Assembly: GCA_903898785.1 (NCBI GenBank)
Contig: CAIUGU010000067.1
Coordinates: 1-39,124, forward strand
DNA length: 39,124 nt
From: an uncultured Pseudomonadota bacterium
GTDB lineage: Bacteria; Pseudomonadota; Gammaproteobacteria; Steroidobacterales; Steroidobacteraceae
Direction of reading: 5' to 3'
Position 1 is the first letter of the stretch. Each line of letters starts with the position of its first letter. The notes beneath the pieces are model-generated. The model worked only from the letters and a program-made list of their open reading frames with translations. It ran no database searches and was not told the DNA's origin. The translations under genes and the position numbers were made by a program. Shown here piece by piece: positions 7,793-16,391 of the stretch.

Positions 7793-8611
7793 TTAAAGAA
7801 CCTCCGCCCCGCGAAGCGCCTTGGCAGCGAGATCAATCGCTGCGTTGGCGTCGAGACTCGACGCGCCGACCACACAGCTGACGAAAACATAGGCGCGCTC
7901 ACCGCGAGCCACATGCCCAACGAGCCACCGCACTCCTCGCCCTGATCGATCGAGGGTGTTGGCGGACTGCGCACTGACAACAGCGTCCTTCGGCCAAGGC
8001 TTCGCGAACGCGCGATCGCCTTCCGGCGTCCTGATCGCGCCGGCGGATTGCTCGAGGATCTTGCGCAGCGTCGCAGTGGAACTCGCGGATGCGTCCAGCT
8101 CCTGCTGGTAGAAGCGAACCAGGAAATCCTGCTGCTGTTCGGGAGTGATCCGAAGCGTGCCGGCGGACCAGAAGGTCTTCAGGTCGCGCCCCGGATCCTT
8201 GTTGCCGTACTGGAAGAGCTGCAGGTACACGCGTTCGCGTTCCAGGCCGATCTTGTCGGCCACGCGCTGGAAGTACCAGTCGACGGAGTACTGCACGGCT
8301 GAACCAAGCGTGTGATCCCGACGTGCGGATTCGGGGCCTTCCGCTTTGCCGTCGAACGGCATCGACTGACTCGCATCGGCAACGATGCCGGATTCGAGGG
8401 CAGCCAATGCGTGCGGGATCTTGAATGTCGCGCCGGGACTCAATGCCACGCGACAGGCCTCGGCCGGTTCTCGGACCACTTCGCCCACGCCGACTTCATA
8501 CAAGAGGAAACAGGATTGCGACGGAGCGTCGGCGGCACTAACCGGACTCGACACGCCGATGAACGCGGACAGCGCAGCAACGCTCGCGAGGAAGATCCGA
8601 GGTAACGCCAT
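7793..8611 (-). CDS. Class D beta-lactamase homologue lacking the catalytic serine (predicted pseudoenzyme)
   Basis: 272 aa with a signal peptide (residues 1-27, ending PVSAADA). The fold is OXA-like: the GATFKIPHALAALESG segment around 60-75, QYSVDWYFQRVADKIG at 107-122, FQYGNKD at 133-139, FWSAGTLRITPEQQ at 147-160 and WLVGHV at 229-234. In active class D enzymes the first motif is S-T-F-K with Ser as nucleophile; here it is Ala61-Thr-Phe-Lys64, and the codon is clearly GCG. The S-X-V motif reads SVD, and the K-T/S-G motif is replaced by a stretch reading AQSAN. The YGN motif and the normally carboxylated lysine remain. Hydrolysis of beta-lactams is therefore unlikely; a binding or sensing role is possible. 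Two tandem ATGs exist (8614 and 8611); GGGAG lies just upstream. It follows proB by 51 nt. Confidence 0.85.
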   Translation of the reverse strand: MALPRIFLASVAALSAFIGVSSPVSAADAPSQSCFLLYEVGVGEVVREPAEACRVALSPGATFKIPHALAALESGIVADASQSMPFDGKAEGPESARRDHTLGSAVQYSVDWYFQRVADKIGLERERVYLQLFQYGNKDPGRDLKTFWSAGTLRITPEQQQDFLVRFYQQELDASASSTATLRKILEQSAGAIRTPEGDRAFAKPWPKDAVVSAQSANTLDRSGRGVRWLVGHVARGERAYVFVSCVVGASSLDANAAIDLAAKALRGAEVL

Positions 8612-8662
8612 CATTCTCCCCCGCGCCGGCTGCAAGGCCGGTCGCCACTCAACCCGTCTTGT

Positions 8663-9811
8663 CTATTCGCTGACCGTGACCACCAGGTCGTCGCGATGGA
8701 TCATCTCGTCGCGGCCGCGGAACCCGAGCAGGCCTTCGATCTCGTTGCTCTTGCGGCCGCACAGCTGCGCCGCTTCGTCGCTCGAGTAGGCAGACAGCCC
8801 ACGAGCGATCTCGTTCCCCTCAACATCACGGACCAGCAGCGCATCACCGCGCTCGAACTTGCCCTTCACGCGCGTGACACCGGCCGGCAGCAAACTCTTG
8901 CCGCGTTTCAGCGCAGCAGCCGCACCTTCATCGACGTGCAATTCACCGGCAGGCTTCAACGACCCGGCGATCCACTGCTTGCGCACCGTGACGGGATTCG
9001 TGGCCGGATAGAACCAGCTGCAGCGTGCACCGTTCTCGATGCGCTTGAGCGGATGCATCTCGTGGCCGATGGCAACGCACATGTGGCAGCCCGCGCCGAT
9101 CGCAATCTTGGCCGCCGCGATCTTCGTCGCCATGCCGCCAGAACCCACCGACGACGACGCGCCGCCGGCCATCTTCTCGATCTCCGGCGTGATACCGCGG
9201 ATCTCTGGGATGAAGACGGCGCTCTTGTCCTTGGTCGGATCGGCGGTGTACAGCCCGTCAACGTCGGACAGCAGCACGAGGCAATCGGCGCTGATCATCT
9301 GCGCGACGCGAGCGGCCAGACGATCGTTGTCACCGTAGCGGATCTCGGCCGTGGCAACAGTATCGTTTTCATTGATCAGCGGAATCGCGCCGAGCTTCAG
9401 CAATGTCGACAGCGTGTTGCGGCCATTCAGATAGCGACGACGTTCTTCGGTATCCCCGAACGTCAGCAGGATCTGTGCGACGGTGAGGTCGTGCTGGTCG
9501 AGCACTTCCTTCCACGCGTGCGCGAGGCGAATCTGGCCGACCGCCGCAGCGGCCTGGCTCTCGTCGAGCTTCAGCTTGCCGGGCTCGAGCCCAAGGTGCC
9601 GCCGACCGAGGGCAATCGCGCCCGACGACACGAGCAGCACTTCCTGCCCTCGCGCCCTGAGCCTTGCGATATCGGAGGCCAGCGTTTCCATCCACGCGCG
9701 GTTGAGGCGGCCGGTGGCCTGCTCGACGAGCAGCGCCGAGCCGATCTTGATGACGACGCGGCGGGCCTGCAGCAGCGGGCGCGCAACGACCTTGCGTTCG
9801 CGGGGGACCAT
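8663..9811 (-). CDS. proB: Glutamate 5-kinase
   Basis: 382 aa. ProB phosphorylates L-glutamate with ATP to gamma-glutamyl phosphate, the first and feedback-controlled step of proline synthesis. The amino-acid-kinase domain (about residues 15-265) shows [39 protein letters not shown]-like [25 protein letters not shown] and [13 protein letters not shown]. The C-terminal 100 residues form a PUA domain, ending with [20 protein letters not shown], as in full-length bacterial ProB. The ATG at 9811 is used. The acyl-CoA dehydrogenase gene ends 14 nt upstream on the same strand, so the two are probably co-transcribed, an unusual partner for proB, which is more often beside obg or proA. Confidence 0.96.
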   Translation of the reverse strand: MVPRERKVVARPLLQARRVVIKIGSALLVEQATGRLNRAWMETLASDIARLRARGQEVLLVSSGAIALGRRHLGLEPGKLKLDESQAAAAVGQIRLAHAWKEVLDQHDLTVAQILLTFGDTEERRRYLNGRNTLSTLLKLGAIPLINENDTVATAEIRYGDNDRLAARVAQMISADCLVLLSDVDGLYTADPTKDKSAVFIPEIRGITPEIEKMAGGASSSVGSGGMATKIAAAKIAIGAGCHMCVAIGHEMHPLKRIENGARCSWFYPATNPVTVRKQWIAGSLKPAGELHVDEGAAAALKRGKSLLPAGVTRVKGKFERGDALLVRDVEGNEIARGLSAYSSDEAAQLCGRKSNEIEGLLGFRGRDEMIHRDDLVVTVSE

Positions 9812-9825
9812 GCTCTTGTTTCTTT

Positions 9826-11622
9826 CTAGAAGGCGAAGTGAGCCGCGTCGAGGCTCATCAGGTTGTTCGCGCCGCTCTTCAACGCGTCGGCATGAGCACG
9901 CGCCCGCGGCAGCAGGCGCTCGAAATAGAACGTCGCGGTCGCGAGCTTCGCACGGTAGAAGTCGCCTTCGGAATCAGAGGCCGCGAGCTTGGCCTGCGCC
10001 GTGGCGGCCATCCGTGCCCAGCACCACGCAAAGCACAGGTAACCGGAGAACTGCAGGTAATCGACGGCAGCCGCACCGGGCTCGTCCGCGCTCTCGCTCG
10101 CCTTCGCGGCGACGAACTGCGTGAGGTCGCCCCACTCGCGCACCATCGCCGCAAGCGGCGCGATGTAAGGCTTCAGTTCCGGGTTCTCGCTGTGCGTGCC
10201 GCAGAAGTCGACAATGAGGCCCGCCATCTTCCGCACCAGTTCACCGCGGCTGCCGAGGACTTTGCGGCCGATGAGATCGAGGGCCTGGATGCCGTTGGTG
10301 CCTTCGTAGATCGGCGCGATCCGCGCGTCACGCACGAACTGCTCCATGCCGGATTCGTGGATGTAGCCATGTCCTCCCAGGACCTGCATGCCGAGATTGG
10401 TCACTTCCATGCCGGCGTCGGTGAGGAACGCCTTCACGATGGGGGTGAGCAGCGCAAGGAGGTCGTCGGCATTGCGCCGCGCCTCCGCGTCGGGATGTCC
10501 GTGGGCGATATCGAGTTGCTGCCCGGCAAAATACGCGAGCATGCGGCCGCCTTCGGTCAGCGCCTTCTGCGTCAGCAGCATGCGCCGCATGTCGGGATGA
10601 ACGATCAGCGGATCGGCGGCTTTGTCCGGGAACTTGGCGCCCGTCGCGGAGCGGCCCTGAAGGCGATCGCGGGCATACGCGAGCGCACCCTGGAACGAGG
10701 TCTCCGACAGGCCGAGGCCCTGCACGCCGACGCCGAGCCGTGCGTGATTCATCATCGTGAACATGCAGGCGAGGCCGGTGTGCGGCGGCCCGACGATCCA
10801 GCCGGTGGCGTCGCTGAAGTTCATGACGCAGGTGGCCGAGCCCTTGATGCCCATCTTGTGCTCGACAGAGCCGCATCGCACGCCGTTCCGTGCGCCGGGC
10901 TTGCCCTCTGCAGTGGGCAGGAACTTCGGCACGAGGAACAGGCTGATGCCCTTCGAACCGGCCGGTGCGTCCGGCAGGCGGGCGAGCACCAGGTGCACGA
11001 TGTTCTCGGCAAGGTCGCTTTCGCCGCCGGTGATGAAGATCTTGGTGCCGCTGATCCGATAGCTGCCATCGCCGTTCGGCTCTGCGCGCGTGCGCAGCAA
11101 CCCTAAGTCCGTGCCGCAATGGGGCTCGGTGAGGCACATCGTGCCGTTCCAGTTGCCGGAAGCGAGATGCGGCAGGTACCGCGACTTAAGCTCGTCGCTC
11201 GCATGGGCATTGATGGCCAGGATCGCGCTCTCCGCCAGCCCCGAATACAGGCGCCACGCGAGGTTCGCGGAACACAGCATTTCGGCGAACGGCAGCTGGG
11301 CACTCTCCGGCAGCCCCTGGCCGCCATAGGCGACCGGCGCGGTCATGCTCGCCCAGCCGTCGCCGCAGAACTTGTCGTACGCGTCCTTGAAGCCGGCGGG
11401 AGTCCGGACGACGCCATTTTCATAATGCACGCCTTCCGTGTCCCCGGGCAGGTTCGTCGGGGCGAGCACCTCCTCGGCAAACCGTGCGCCCTCCTCGAGC
11501 ACGCTGTCCACGAGGTCCGGCGTCACGTCGTCGCGGCCGAGCGCGCGGTAATGGGCGCCCAGTTCCAGCACTTCGTGGACGACGAAACGGATATCTCTCA
11601 GGGGGGCTTTATAGGCGTGCAT
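9826..11622 (-). CDS. Acyl-CoA dehydrogenase, long (~600 aa) DmdC/FadE-like type
   Basis: 598 aa FAD enzyme of fatty-acid or related acyl-CoA oxidation. The N-terminus [19 protein letters not shown] is characteristic of this long subfamily. Then follow [13 protein letters not shown] (FAD/substrate loop), [10 protein letters not shown], the [22 protein letters not shown] stretch, [17 protein letters not shown] and the catalytic-base region [20 protein letters not shown] with its Glu. The last 120 residues match the extra C-terminal domain of this group. The family includes 3-methylmercaptopropionyl-CoA dehydrogenase (DmdC); the true substrate cannot be told. The same frame runs on to 12195, but that extension is a Val/Ile-rich mirror of an Asp-rich gene on the other strand, so ATG 11622 is the start. 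Confidence 0.93.
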   Translation of the reverse strand: MHAYKAPLRDIRFVVHEVLELGAHYRALGRDDVTPDLVDSVLEEGARFAEEVLAPTNLPGDTEGVHYENGVVRTPAGFKDAYDKFCGDGWASMTAPVAYGGQGLPESAQLPFAEMLCSANLAWRLYSGLAESAILAINAHASDELKSRYLPHLASGNWNGTMCLTEPHCGTDLGLLRTRAEPNGDGSYRISGTKIFITGGESDLAENIVHLVLARLPDAPAGSKGISLFLVPKFLPTAEGKPGARNGVRCGSVEHKMGIKGSATCVMNFSDATGWIVGPPHTGLACMFTMMNHARLGVGVQGLGLSETSFQGALAYARDRLQGRSATGAKFPDKAADPLIVHPDMRRMLLTQKALTEGGRMLAYFAGQQLDIAHGHPDAEARRNADDLLALLTPIVKAFLTDAGMEVTNLGMQVLGGHGYIHESGMEQFVRDARIAPIYEGTNGIQALDLIGRKVLGSRGELVRKMAGLIVDFCGTHSENPELKPYIAPLAAMVREWGDLTQFVAAKASESADEPGAAAVDYLQFSGYLCFAWCWARMAATAQAKLAASDSEGDFYRAKLATATFYFERLLPRARAHADALKSGANNLMSLDAAHFAF

Positions 11623-11748
11623 CTTGCATTCGCAGGCCGTGGCGGCGTGGACAATGAGTGTGACCGAGTCTAGCAGATCGGTTGTCCGCCCCCTCGCACG
11701 AGGACTTGCCGGTGATGCCCCGGGCAAACCCCTGGCCACCCGCCGCAA

Positions 11749-11796
11749 AGTCCCGCGCGGGACTGTTGCCAATGAATTGCGCCGGCCTGCTAATAT
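11749..11796 (+). promoter_or_regulatory. Perfect 16-bp palindrome and weak promoter in a divergent gap
   Basis: AGTCCCGCGCGGGACT (11749-11764) is a perfect palindrome in the 228-nt gap between the divergent acyl-CoA dehydrogenase and the acidic-protein gene. Directly after it are TTGCCA (11766-11771) and TAATAT (11791-11796), a possible -35/-10 pair with a long 19-nt spacer, about 55 nt before the GTG start at 11851. The palindrome could be an operator or simply a hairpin. Nothing else was recognised in this gap. Confidence 0.35.
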
Positions 11797-11850
11797 TCGG
11801 CCCCGAGTAGTTTGTCGCGATGCGGTGCGTCGCCCTTTTTGAGGTGTGCT

Positions 11851-12186
11851 GTGGGCAGAGATTACGATCCGGTTGCCGGTCAATGGTTCGAGGACCTGGA
11901 AGAGGAAGAACTCTTTCTGGTGCTGGCCGTGGATCCTGACGAAGAGCTCGTCAAGATCCAGTATGAGAACGGCGATATCGAGGAGATCGACCTCGACACC
12001 TGGCATGTGCTCGACCTCGAGAAGACCACCCAGCCGGACGGCTGGTCGGGCTCGGTCGCCGCCGACGACGACGATGACGATGACGACTTCGACGACGAGG
12101 ATGAAGACGAGGACGACGACTGGGACGAGGATGACGACGACCTCGACGACGATGACGATGACGACGAGTTCGACGACCGGGCGTAG
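11851..12186 (+). CDS. Small very acidic protein with poly-Asp tail (DUF6763-like)
   Basis: 111 aa, start GTG at 11851 with GAGG 6 nt upstream. Residues 1-60 (GRDYDPVAGQWFEDLEEEEL, LFLVLAVD, VKIQYENGDIEEIDLDTW) form a small beta-rich domain that I associate with a gammaproteobacterial family named DUF6763; this is memory, not a search. The tail from about residue 71 is nearly all Asp with some Glu, Phe and Trp, encoded mainly by GAC/GAT/GAG repeats, giving a strongly negative, probably disordered end. The function is unknown. The low-complexity tract creates long false open frames on the opposite strand. It precedes htpX by 204 nt. Confidence 0.75.
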   Translation: MGRDYDPVAGQWFEDLEEEELFLVLAVDPDEELVKIQYENGDIEEIDLDTWHVLDLEKTTQPDGWSGSVAADDDDDDDDFDDEDEDEDDDWDEDDDDLDDDDDDDEFDDRA

Positions 12187-12327
12187 CCCCGCCATACCCG
12201 GCAGGCAGGGAAGCAGGGGAAGCTAGGGACTATCCCCGGGGCCTGAGCGCTGTCAACGGCTGCCAGGCCGTCGCGGGATTCCGGCGCTCCTTCGGTTCCC
12301 GCGCTTTCTTGGCACTTCCTTCGGGAA

Positions 12328-12355
12328 CTTGAACCCCGTCTGCACAGCCCAATAT
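12328..12355 (+). promoter_or_regulatory. Sigma-32-like heat-shock promoter for htpX
   Basis: CTTGAA at 12328-12333 and CCCAATAT at 12348-12355, with a 14-nt spacer, match the sigma-32 consensus CTTGAA - N11-16 - CCCCATNT at 13 of 13 informative positions but one. Transcription would begin near 12362, about 29 nt before the htpX ATG. htpX is a known heat-shock gene in E. coli, which supports the call. Confidence 0.65.
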
Positions 12356-12390
12356 CCGCCCGGTAGGTCACGACAAGGGATTCCGCTCCT

Positions 12391-13269
12391 ATGAAACGTA
12401 TCTTCCTGTTCCTCGTCACGAATATCGCCATCATGGTGGTGTTGGGCGTGGTCCTGCGCCTGCTCGGCATCGACCGGATCCTGGACGCCCAGGGCGTCGG
12501 GCTCGACATGGGGTCGCTGCTGGCCTTTGCGGCCGTCGTGGGCTTCACGGGCTCCCTGATCTCCCTGGCCATGTCCAAGTGGACGGCCAAGCGGATGATG
12601 GGGGTGCGCGTCATCGAGCAGCCGTCCACGTCGACGGAACGCTGGCTGGTGGAAACCGTCCGGCTGCAGGCCGAGAAGGCCGGCATCGGCATGCCGGAAG
12701 TCGGCATCTTCGATACCCCTGAAATGAACGCGTTTGCCACCGGCGCACGGCGCAACAACGCGCTGGTTGCCGTGAGCACCGGCCTGCTGAGCGGCATGTC
12801 GCAGAAGGAAGCGGAGGCCGTGCTGGCCCACGAGATCAGCCACGTCGCGAACGGCGACATGATCACGATGGCGCTGATGCAGGGCGTCGTGAACACGTTC
12901 GTCATCGTGCTGTCGCGCGTGATCGGCCACTTCGTGGACCGCGTCATTTTCAAGACCGAGCGCGGCCACGGCCCGGCGTTCATGATCACGTCGATCGTCG
13001 CGCAGGTGGTCCTCGGCATCCTGGCCAGCATCATCGTCATGTGGTTCTCGCGGCAGCGCGAGTTCCGCGCGGACAAGGGCGGCGCCAACCTCGCCGGTCG
13101 CGAGGCCATGATCGGCGCGCTGCAGCGCCTGCAGGCCCGCCACTCCGGCCCGCTGCCAGACCAGATGGCGGCGTTCGGCATCGCCGGCGGCGGCGCGGGC
13201 GGCTTCAAGCGCCTGTTCATGTCGCACCCGCCGCTGGAAGAGCGCATCGCCGCGCTGCGTAACGGCTAA
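12391..13269 (+). CDS. htpX: Membrane metalloprotease HtpX
   Basis: 292 aa, nearly the same length as E. coli HtpX. It is a zinc protease of the inner membrane that degrades misfolded membrane proteins. Two N-terminal transmembrane segments (about 5-25 and 42-61) are followed by the active-site helix with HEISH at residues 147-151. Two further membrane segments follow at about 160-180 and 195-220, then the [18 protein letters not shown] region carrying the third zinc ligand (Glu). [13 protein letters not shown] is the usual C-terminus. A sigma-32-like promoter lies upstream and a strong terminator-type hairpin lies 39 nt downstream. Confidence 0.96.
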   Translation: MKRIFLFLVTNIAIMVVLGVVLRLLGIDRILDAQGVGLDMGSLLAFAAVVGFTGSLISLAMSKWTAKRMMGVRVIEQPSTSTERWLVETVRLQAEKAGIGMPEVGIFDTPEMNAFATGARRNNALVAVSTGLLSGMSQKEAEAVLAHEISHVANGDMITMALMQGVVNTFVIVLSRVIGHFVDRVIFKTERGHGPAFMITSIVAQVVLGILASIIVMWFSRQREFRADKGGANLAGREAMIGALQRLQARHSGPLPDQMAAFGIAGGGAGGFKRLFMSHPPLEERIAALRNG

Positions 13270-13306
13270 AGGTGACTCCGGGCTGAACCCGGTTGCCATT
13301 GACTGA

Positions 13307-13340
13307 CGAAAAGGGGGCAAAGCATGCCCCCTTTTCTTTT
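13307..13340 (+). terminator. Intrinsic terminator after htpX, abutting the photolyase ribosome site
   Basis: A 12-bp stem (13308-13319 with 13325-13336, core AAAAGGGGGC/GCCCCCTTTT) with a 5-nt loop is followed by TTTT (13337-13340). This is a textbook Rho-independent terminator. The GAGG of the next gene begins at 13341. Another 5-bp CCGGG/CCCGG hairpin lies just upstream (13278-13292). Confidence 0.85.
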
Positions 13341-13349
13341 GAGGACTTC

Positions 13350-14801
13350 ATGACTGCCGGAAGCCCCACGGCCCTCGTCTGGCTCCGCCGCGACCTGCGG
13401 CTCACCGACAACCCGGCGATCGAGTTCGCCCGCCACCACGCGGAGCGCGTCGTGCTGGCGTACATCCACGCCCCGGACGAGGAATCGCCGTGGGCACCGG
13501 GCGCCGCCAGCCGCTGGTGGCTGCACCACAGCCTCACGTCACTGCAGAGGGACCTTGAGGCGCGCGGCCAACGGCTGATCATCCGCCAGGGACCGAGTCT
13601 CGCGGCCTTGCGCGCCCTGGTCGCCGATACCGGTGCGCAGACGGTCGTGTGGAATCGCCTGTACGAGCCCGCCACGATTGCGCGCGACAAGGCCGTGAAG
13701 GCCGCGCTGCGCGGCGATGGCATCACCGCGGAAAGCTGTAACGGCGCCCTGCTGTTCGAACCATGGACAGTCCAGACCGACCAGGGGGCGCCGTATCGCG
13801 TGTTCACGCCGTTCTGGAAGCGCTGCATGAAGACGCTCGCCGACGTTGGCGACCCGACGCCCGTGCCCGAGTTCGGCAAAGCGCCGCCCGCGGGCCTGGC
13901 CTGCTTGAAGCTCGATGCGCTGGAACTGCTGCCTCGCATCCCCTGGGATGCCGGCTTCAAGCAGGCGTGGCAGCCGGGCGAAGCAGGCGCGCATTCGCTG
14001 GTCGAGGTGCTCTCGGACAGCATCGTCGCGCGCTACGGCGAGACCCGGAACCGGCCTGACCTCGTCGGCACGTCGTGCCTGTCGCCGCACCTGCATTTCG
14101 GCGAGATCAGCCCGCGGCAGATCGTCGCGGCGCTGGCACCCGCCGGCCACGATGCCGCGTCGGCCGCAGGAACCGAGGCCTACATCCGCGAGTTGGGCTG
14201 GCGCGAGTTTGCGCACCACCTGCTGTTCCACTTCCCCGCCACCCAGACGGAGCCGCTCGACCCCAAGTTTGCGAACTACCGCTGGGAGAACAGCCCTGCG
14301 CTGCTGAAGGCCTGGCAGCGGGGCCAGACGGGGTACCCCATCGTCGATGCCGGCCTGCGCGAGCTGTGGCACACCGGCTGGATGCACAACCGGGTGCGGA
14401 TGATCGTCGCGTCGCTGCTGGTCAAGAACTGCCAGGTCCACTGGCTCGAAGGGGCGCGCTGGTTCTGGGACACGCTGGTCGATGCGGACCTCGCCAACAA
14501 CACGTCCGGCTGGCAGTGGACGGCGGGCTGCGGGGCAGATGCCGCACCGTACTACCGCATCTTCAACCCGGTGCTGCAAAGCGAGCGCTTCGACCCGGAC
14601 TGCCGCTACCTGCGCCGCTGGGTACCCGAACTGAAAGGCTTGCCGGACAAGTGGTTACCGCGTCCGTGGGAAGCCCCCGACCACGTACTGCGGGCGGCGG
14701 GCGTCGAGCTCGGGCGGACCTATCCGCGACCCGTGGTCGACCTGCGGGAGAGCCGCGACAAGGCGCTGGCCGGTTACGCGGACCTCAAACGCCCGGCGTG
14801 A
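13350..14801 (+). CDS. phr: Deoxyribodipyrimidine photolyase (class I CPD)
   Basis: 483 aa. It uses blue light, FAD and an antenna cofactor to split cyclobutane pyrimidine dimers. The N-terminal antenna domain begins ALVWLRRDLRLTDNPA; the C-terminal FAD domain shows SCLSPHLHFGEISPRQ, IRELGWREFAHHLLFHFP, GQTGYPIVDAGLRELWHTGWMHNR (here split over FAD contacts) and NNTSGWQWTAGCG. These are classical class I photolyase signatures. The frame is open to 13293 but ATG 13350 has GAGG 5 nt before it and gives a normal length. It opens a run of six same-strand genes. The hairpin immediately before its ribosome site leaves little room for a separate promoter. Confidence 0.94.
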   Translation: MTAGSPTALVWLRRDLRLTDNPAIEFARHHAERVVLAYIHAPDEESPWAPGAASRWWLHHSLTSLQRDLEARGQRLIIRQGPSLAALRALVADTGAQTVVWNRLYEPATIARDKAVKAALRGDGITAESCNGALLFEPWTVQTDQGAPYRVFTPFWKRCMKTLADVGDPTPVPEFGKAPPAGLACLKLDALELLPRIPWDAGFKQAWQPGEAGAHSLVEVLSDSIVARYGETRNRPDLVGTSCLSPHLHFGEISPRQIVAALAPAGHDAASAAGTEAYIRELGWREFAHHLLFHFPATQTEPLDPKFANYRWENSPALLKAWQRGQTGYPIVDAGLRELWHTGWMHNRVRMIVASLLVKNCQVHWLEGARWFWDTLVDADLANNTSGWQWTAGCGADAAPYYRIFNPVLQSERFDPDCRYLRRWVPELKGLPDKWLPRPWEAPDHVLRAAGVELGRTYPRPVVDLRESRDKALAGYADLKRPA

Positions 14802-14835
14802 ATCCACCCACCCCCCTGTGCCGAACGGAAGCAGC

Positions 14836-15441
14836 ATGAGCCCCGCACCACCAGAGCGCACTGCTTCGTCCCGCACCCGGGGACGCCGTGCGCGTGCGGC
14901 CGCGATGCTCTTGTCCGTTGCAGCGCTGTGGCTGTCGAGCGGATTGCCCGCGTCCGCAGCGGCGGCGACGGACCTCCCTACCGTGATCCGCAACGACGGC
15001 TTCGAACTGGCGCCGGTCGGCGGCGATGAGCTCTCGCTGTACGGCTTCCGCATCTACCATGCCTCCCTGTGGGCGCCGTCAGGCCGGTACCACCCCGAAC
15101 AGCCGACCGCCTTCACCCTCCACTATCGACGCGGTTTCACGAAACAGCGGCTCGTCGAGATCACGCAGACCGCCTGGGCGAAAGGAGGCATTGGCACCGA
15201 AGCGCAGCGCAATACCTGGGCCAACCGGCTGCTGGCCATCTGGCATGACGTGGCCAAGGGCGACATACTGGCCGCCGTCGTCGTCCCGGGCCGGGAAACG
15301 CGCTTTTACAATGCAGCCGGCTTGCTGGGCCGCATAGAAGACAAAGAGTTCGGCCCTGCCTACCTTGGTATCTGGCTCGGTGAAAAGACGTTGCTGCCCG
15401 ACCTCCGCACCTCGCTGCTCGGATTGAAAGGGAAGCCCTGA
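14836..15441 (+). CDS. Exported chalcone-isomerase-like protein
   Basis: 201 aa. A long basic N-terminus (SSRTRGRRARAAA) precedes a hydrophobic signal segment ending PASAAAA. The rest has the bacterial chalcone isomerase-like pattern: GDELSLYGFRIYHASLWAP, FTLHYRRGFTKQRLVEIT, and IWLGEKTLLPDLRTSLLG at the end. These bacterial proteins are not flavonoid enzymes; the fold binds fatty acids, and they often sit in clusters with CFA synthase, FAD oxidoreductase and DUF1365 genes. A lipid-binding or carrier role in the periplasm is inferred. ATG 14836 has GGAAG about 5 nt upstream. Its stop overlaps the next ATG by one base (TGATG). Confidence 0.85.
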   Translation: MSPAPPERTASSRTRGRRARAAAMLLSVAALWLSSGLPASAAAATDLPTVIRNDGFELAPVGGDELSLYGFRIYHASLWAPSGRYHPEQPTAFTLHYRRGFTKQRLVEITQTAWAKGGIGTEAQRNTWANRLLAIWHDVAKGDILAAVVVPGRETRFYNAAGLLGRIEDKEFGPAYLGIWLGEKTLLPDLRTSLLGLKGKP

Positions 15442-16391
15442 TGCTAAGGCGGTACTTCGCGGCGGTGCTTGCCTGGTTCGATTCGAGCGCAGGTCCCACG
15501 GCCGCCGGCCACAACGAGGGCGTCGACTGGCTGCGCATCATCCCGTTCGTCGGTATGCACGTCGCCTGCCTCGCCGTGTTCTGGGTCGGCGCGAGTCCCG
15601 TGGCCGTCGGCGTCGCGGTCGGCCTGTACTTCCTGCGCATGTTCGCCATCACCGGCTTCTATCACCGCTACTTCTCGCACCGCTCGTTCAAGACCTCGCG
15701 CACGGGTCAGTTCATCTTCGCGATCCTCGGCGCGTCGGCGGTGCAACGCGGGCCCATCTGGTGGGCCGCCCATCATCGGCATCACCACGCGCACTCGGAC
15801 CTCGAAGGCGACGTGCATTCGCCGGTGCAGAGCGGGCTGCTGTGGAGCCACATGGGGTGGTTCCTGTCGCGCAAGCATTTCACGCCGGACTACTCGCGCG
15901 TGCGCGACCTGCTGAGCTTCCCGGAACTGAAGCTCGTCGACCGCTTCGACATCCTGATTCCCTTCATCCTCGCGTGGGCGCTGCTGGGCCTCGGCGCGCT
16001 GCTCGGCCGGGTGGCGCCGGAGCTCGGCACGAACGGCTGGCAGATGCTCGTGTGGGGCTTCTGCATCTCGACCGTGGTCTGCTATCACGCGACGTACACG
16101 ATCAACTCGCTCGCGCACCGCTTCGGCCACCGCCGCTATGCCACCCACGACGACAGCCGCAACAATCCGTGGCTGGCACTCGTGACGCTGGGCGAAGGCT
16201 GGCACAACAACCACCATCACTACCCCGCCTCGGCACGGCAGGGGTTCTACTGGTGGGAAGTCGACATCACGTATTACGGGCTGCGACTGCTCGCCGCGCT
16301 CGGCCTCATTCGCGACCTGAAGCCCGTACCTGTGCAGGTGCGTGAAGCCCATGCCGCGCGCAACACCCCGGCCGGGGCGGAGCGCGGATGA
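15441..16391 (+). CDS. Acyl-CoA/acyl-lipid delta-9-type fatty acid desaturase
   Basis: 316 aa membrane di-iron enzyme that inserts a cis double bond using O2. The three histidine boxes are clear: HRYFSH at residues 75-80, HHRHHH at 111-116, and HNNHHH within LGEGWHNNHHHYPAS near 255. Hydrophobic segments lie at about 32-65 and 170-215. The order and spacing match the stearoyl-CoA desaturase family (OLE1/SCD/DesC). Its product would be an unsaturated chain on which the downstream CFA-type methyltransferase could act. It is translationally coupled on both sides: 1-nt overlap upstream and a 4-nt ATGA overlap with the FAD oxidoreductase. Confidence 0.93.
   Translation: MLRRYFAAVLAWFDSSAGPTAAGHNEGVDWLRIIPFVGMHVACLAVFWVGASPVAVGVAVGLYFLRMFAITGFYHRYFSHRSFKTSRTGQFIFAILGASAVQRGPIWWAAHHRHHHAHSDLEGDVHSPVQSGLLWSHMGWFLSRKHFTPDYSRVRDLLSFPELKLVDRFDILIPFILAWALLGLGALLGRVAPELGTNGWQMLVWGFCISTVVCYHATYTINSLAHRFGHRRYATHDDSRNNPWLALVTLGEGWHNNHHHYPASARQGFYWWEVDITYYGLRLLAALGLIRDLKPVPVQVREAHAARNTPAGAERG

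Noticed and set aside
7793-8611. Active beta-lactamase / antibiotic resistance gene
   Set aside because: The nucleophile serine and the K-T-G motif are missing, so resistance by hydrolysis is not supported.
8696-9829. 377-codon plus-strand frame opposite proB
   Set aside because: Antisense to a clear glutamate 5-kinase; the composition is that of a shadow frame.
12060-12180. Short tandem repeats as a possible CRISPR or satellite
   Set aside because: They are Asp/Glu codons in a coding frame with no unit of 20 nt or more and no spacers.
11623-12195. 191-codon upstream extension of the acyl-CoA dehydrogenase with Val/Ile-rich, membrane-like sequence
   Set aside because: It is the reverse-strand image of the Asp-codon tract of the acidic-protein gene; the family start [10 protein letters not shown] lies at 11622.
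11880-13247. 455-codon minus-strand frame with a long poly-Ser region
   Set aside because: Antisense to htpX and the Asp tract; low-complexity composition and no recognisable domain.
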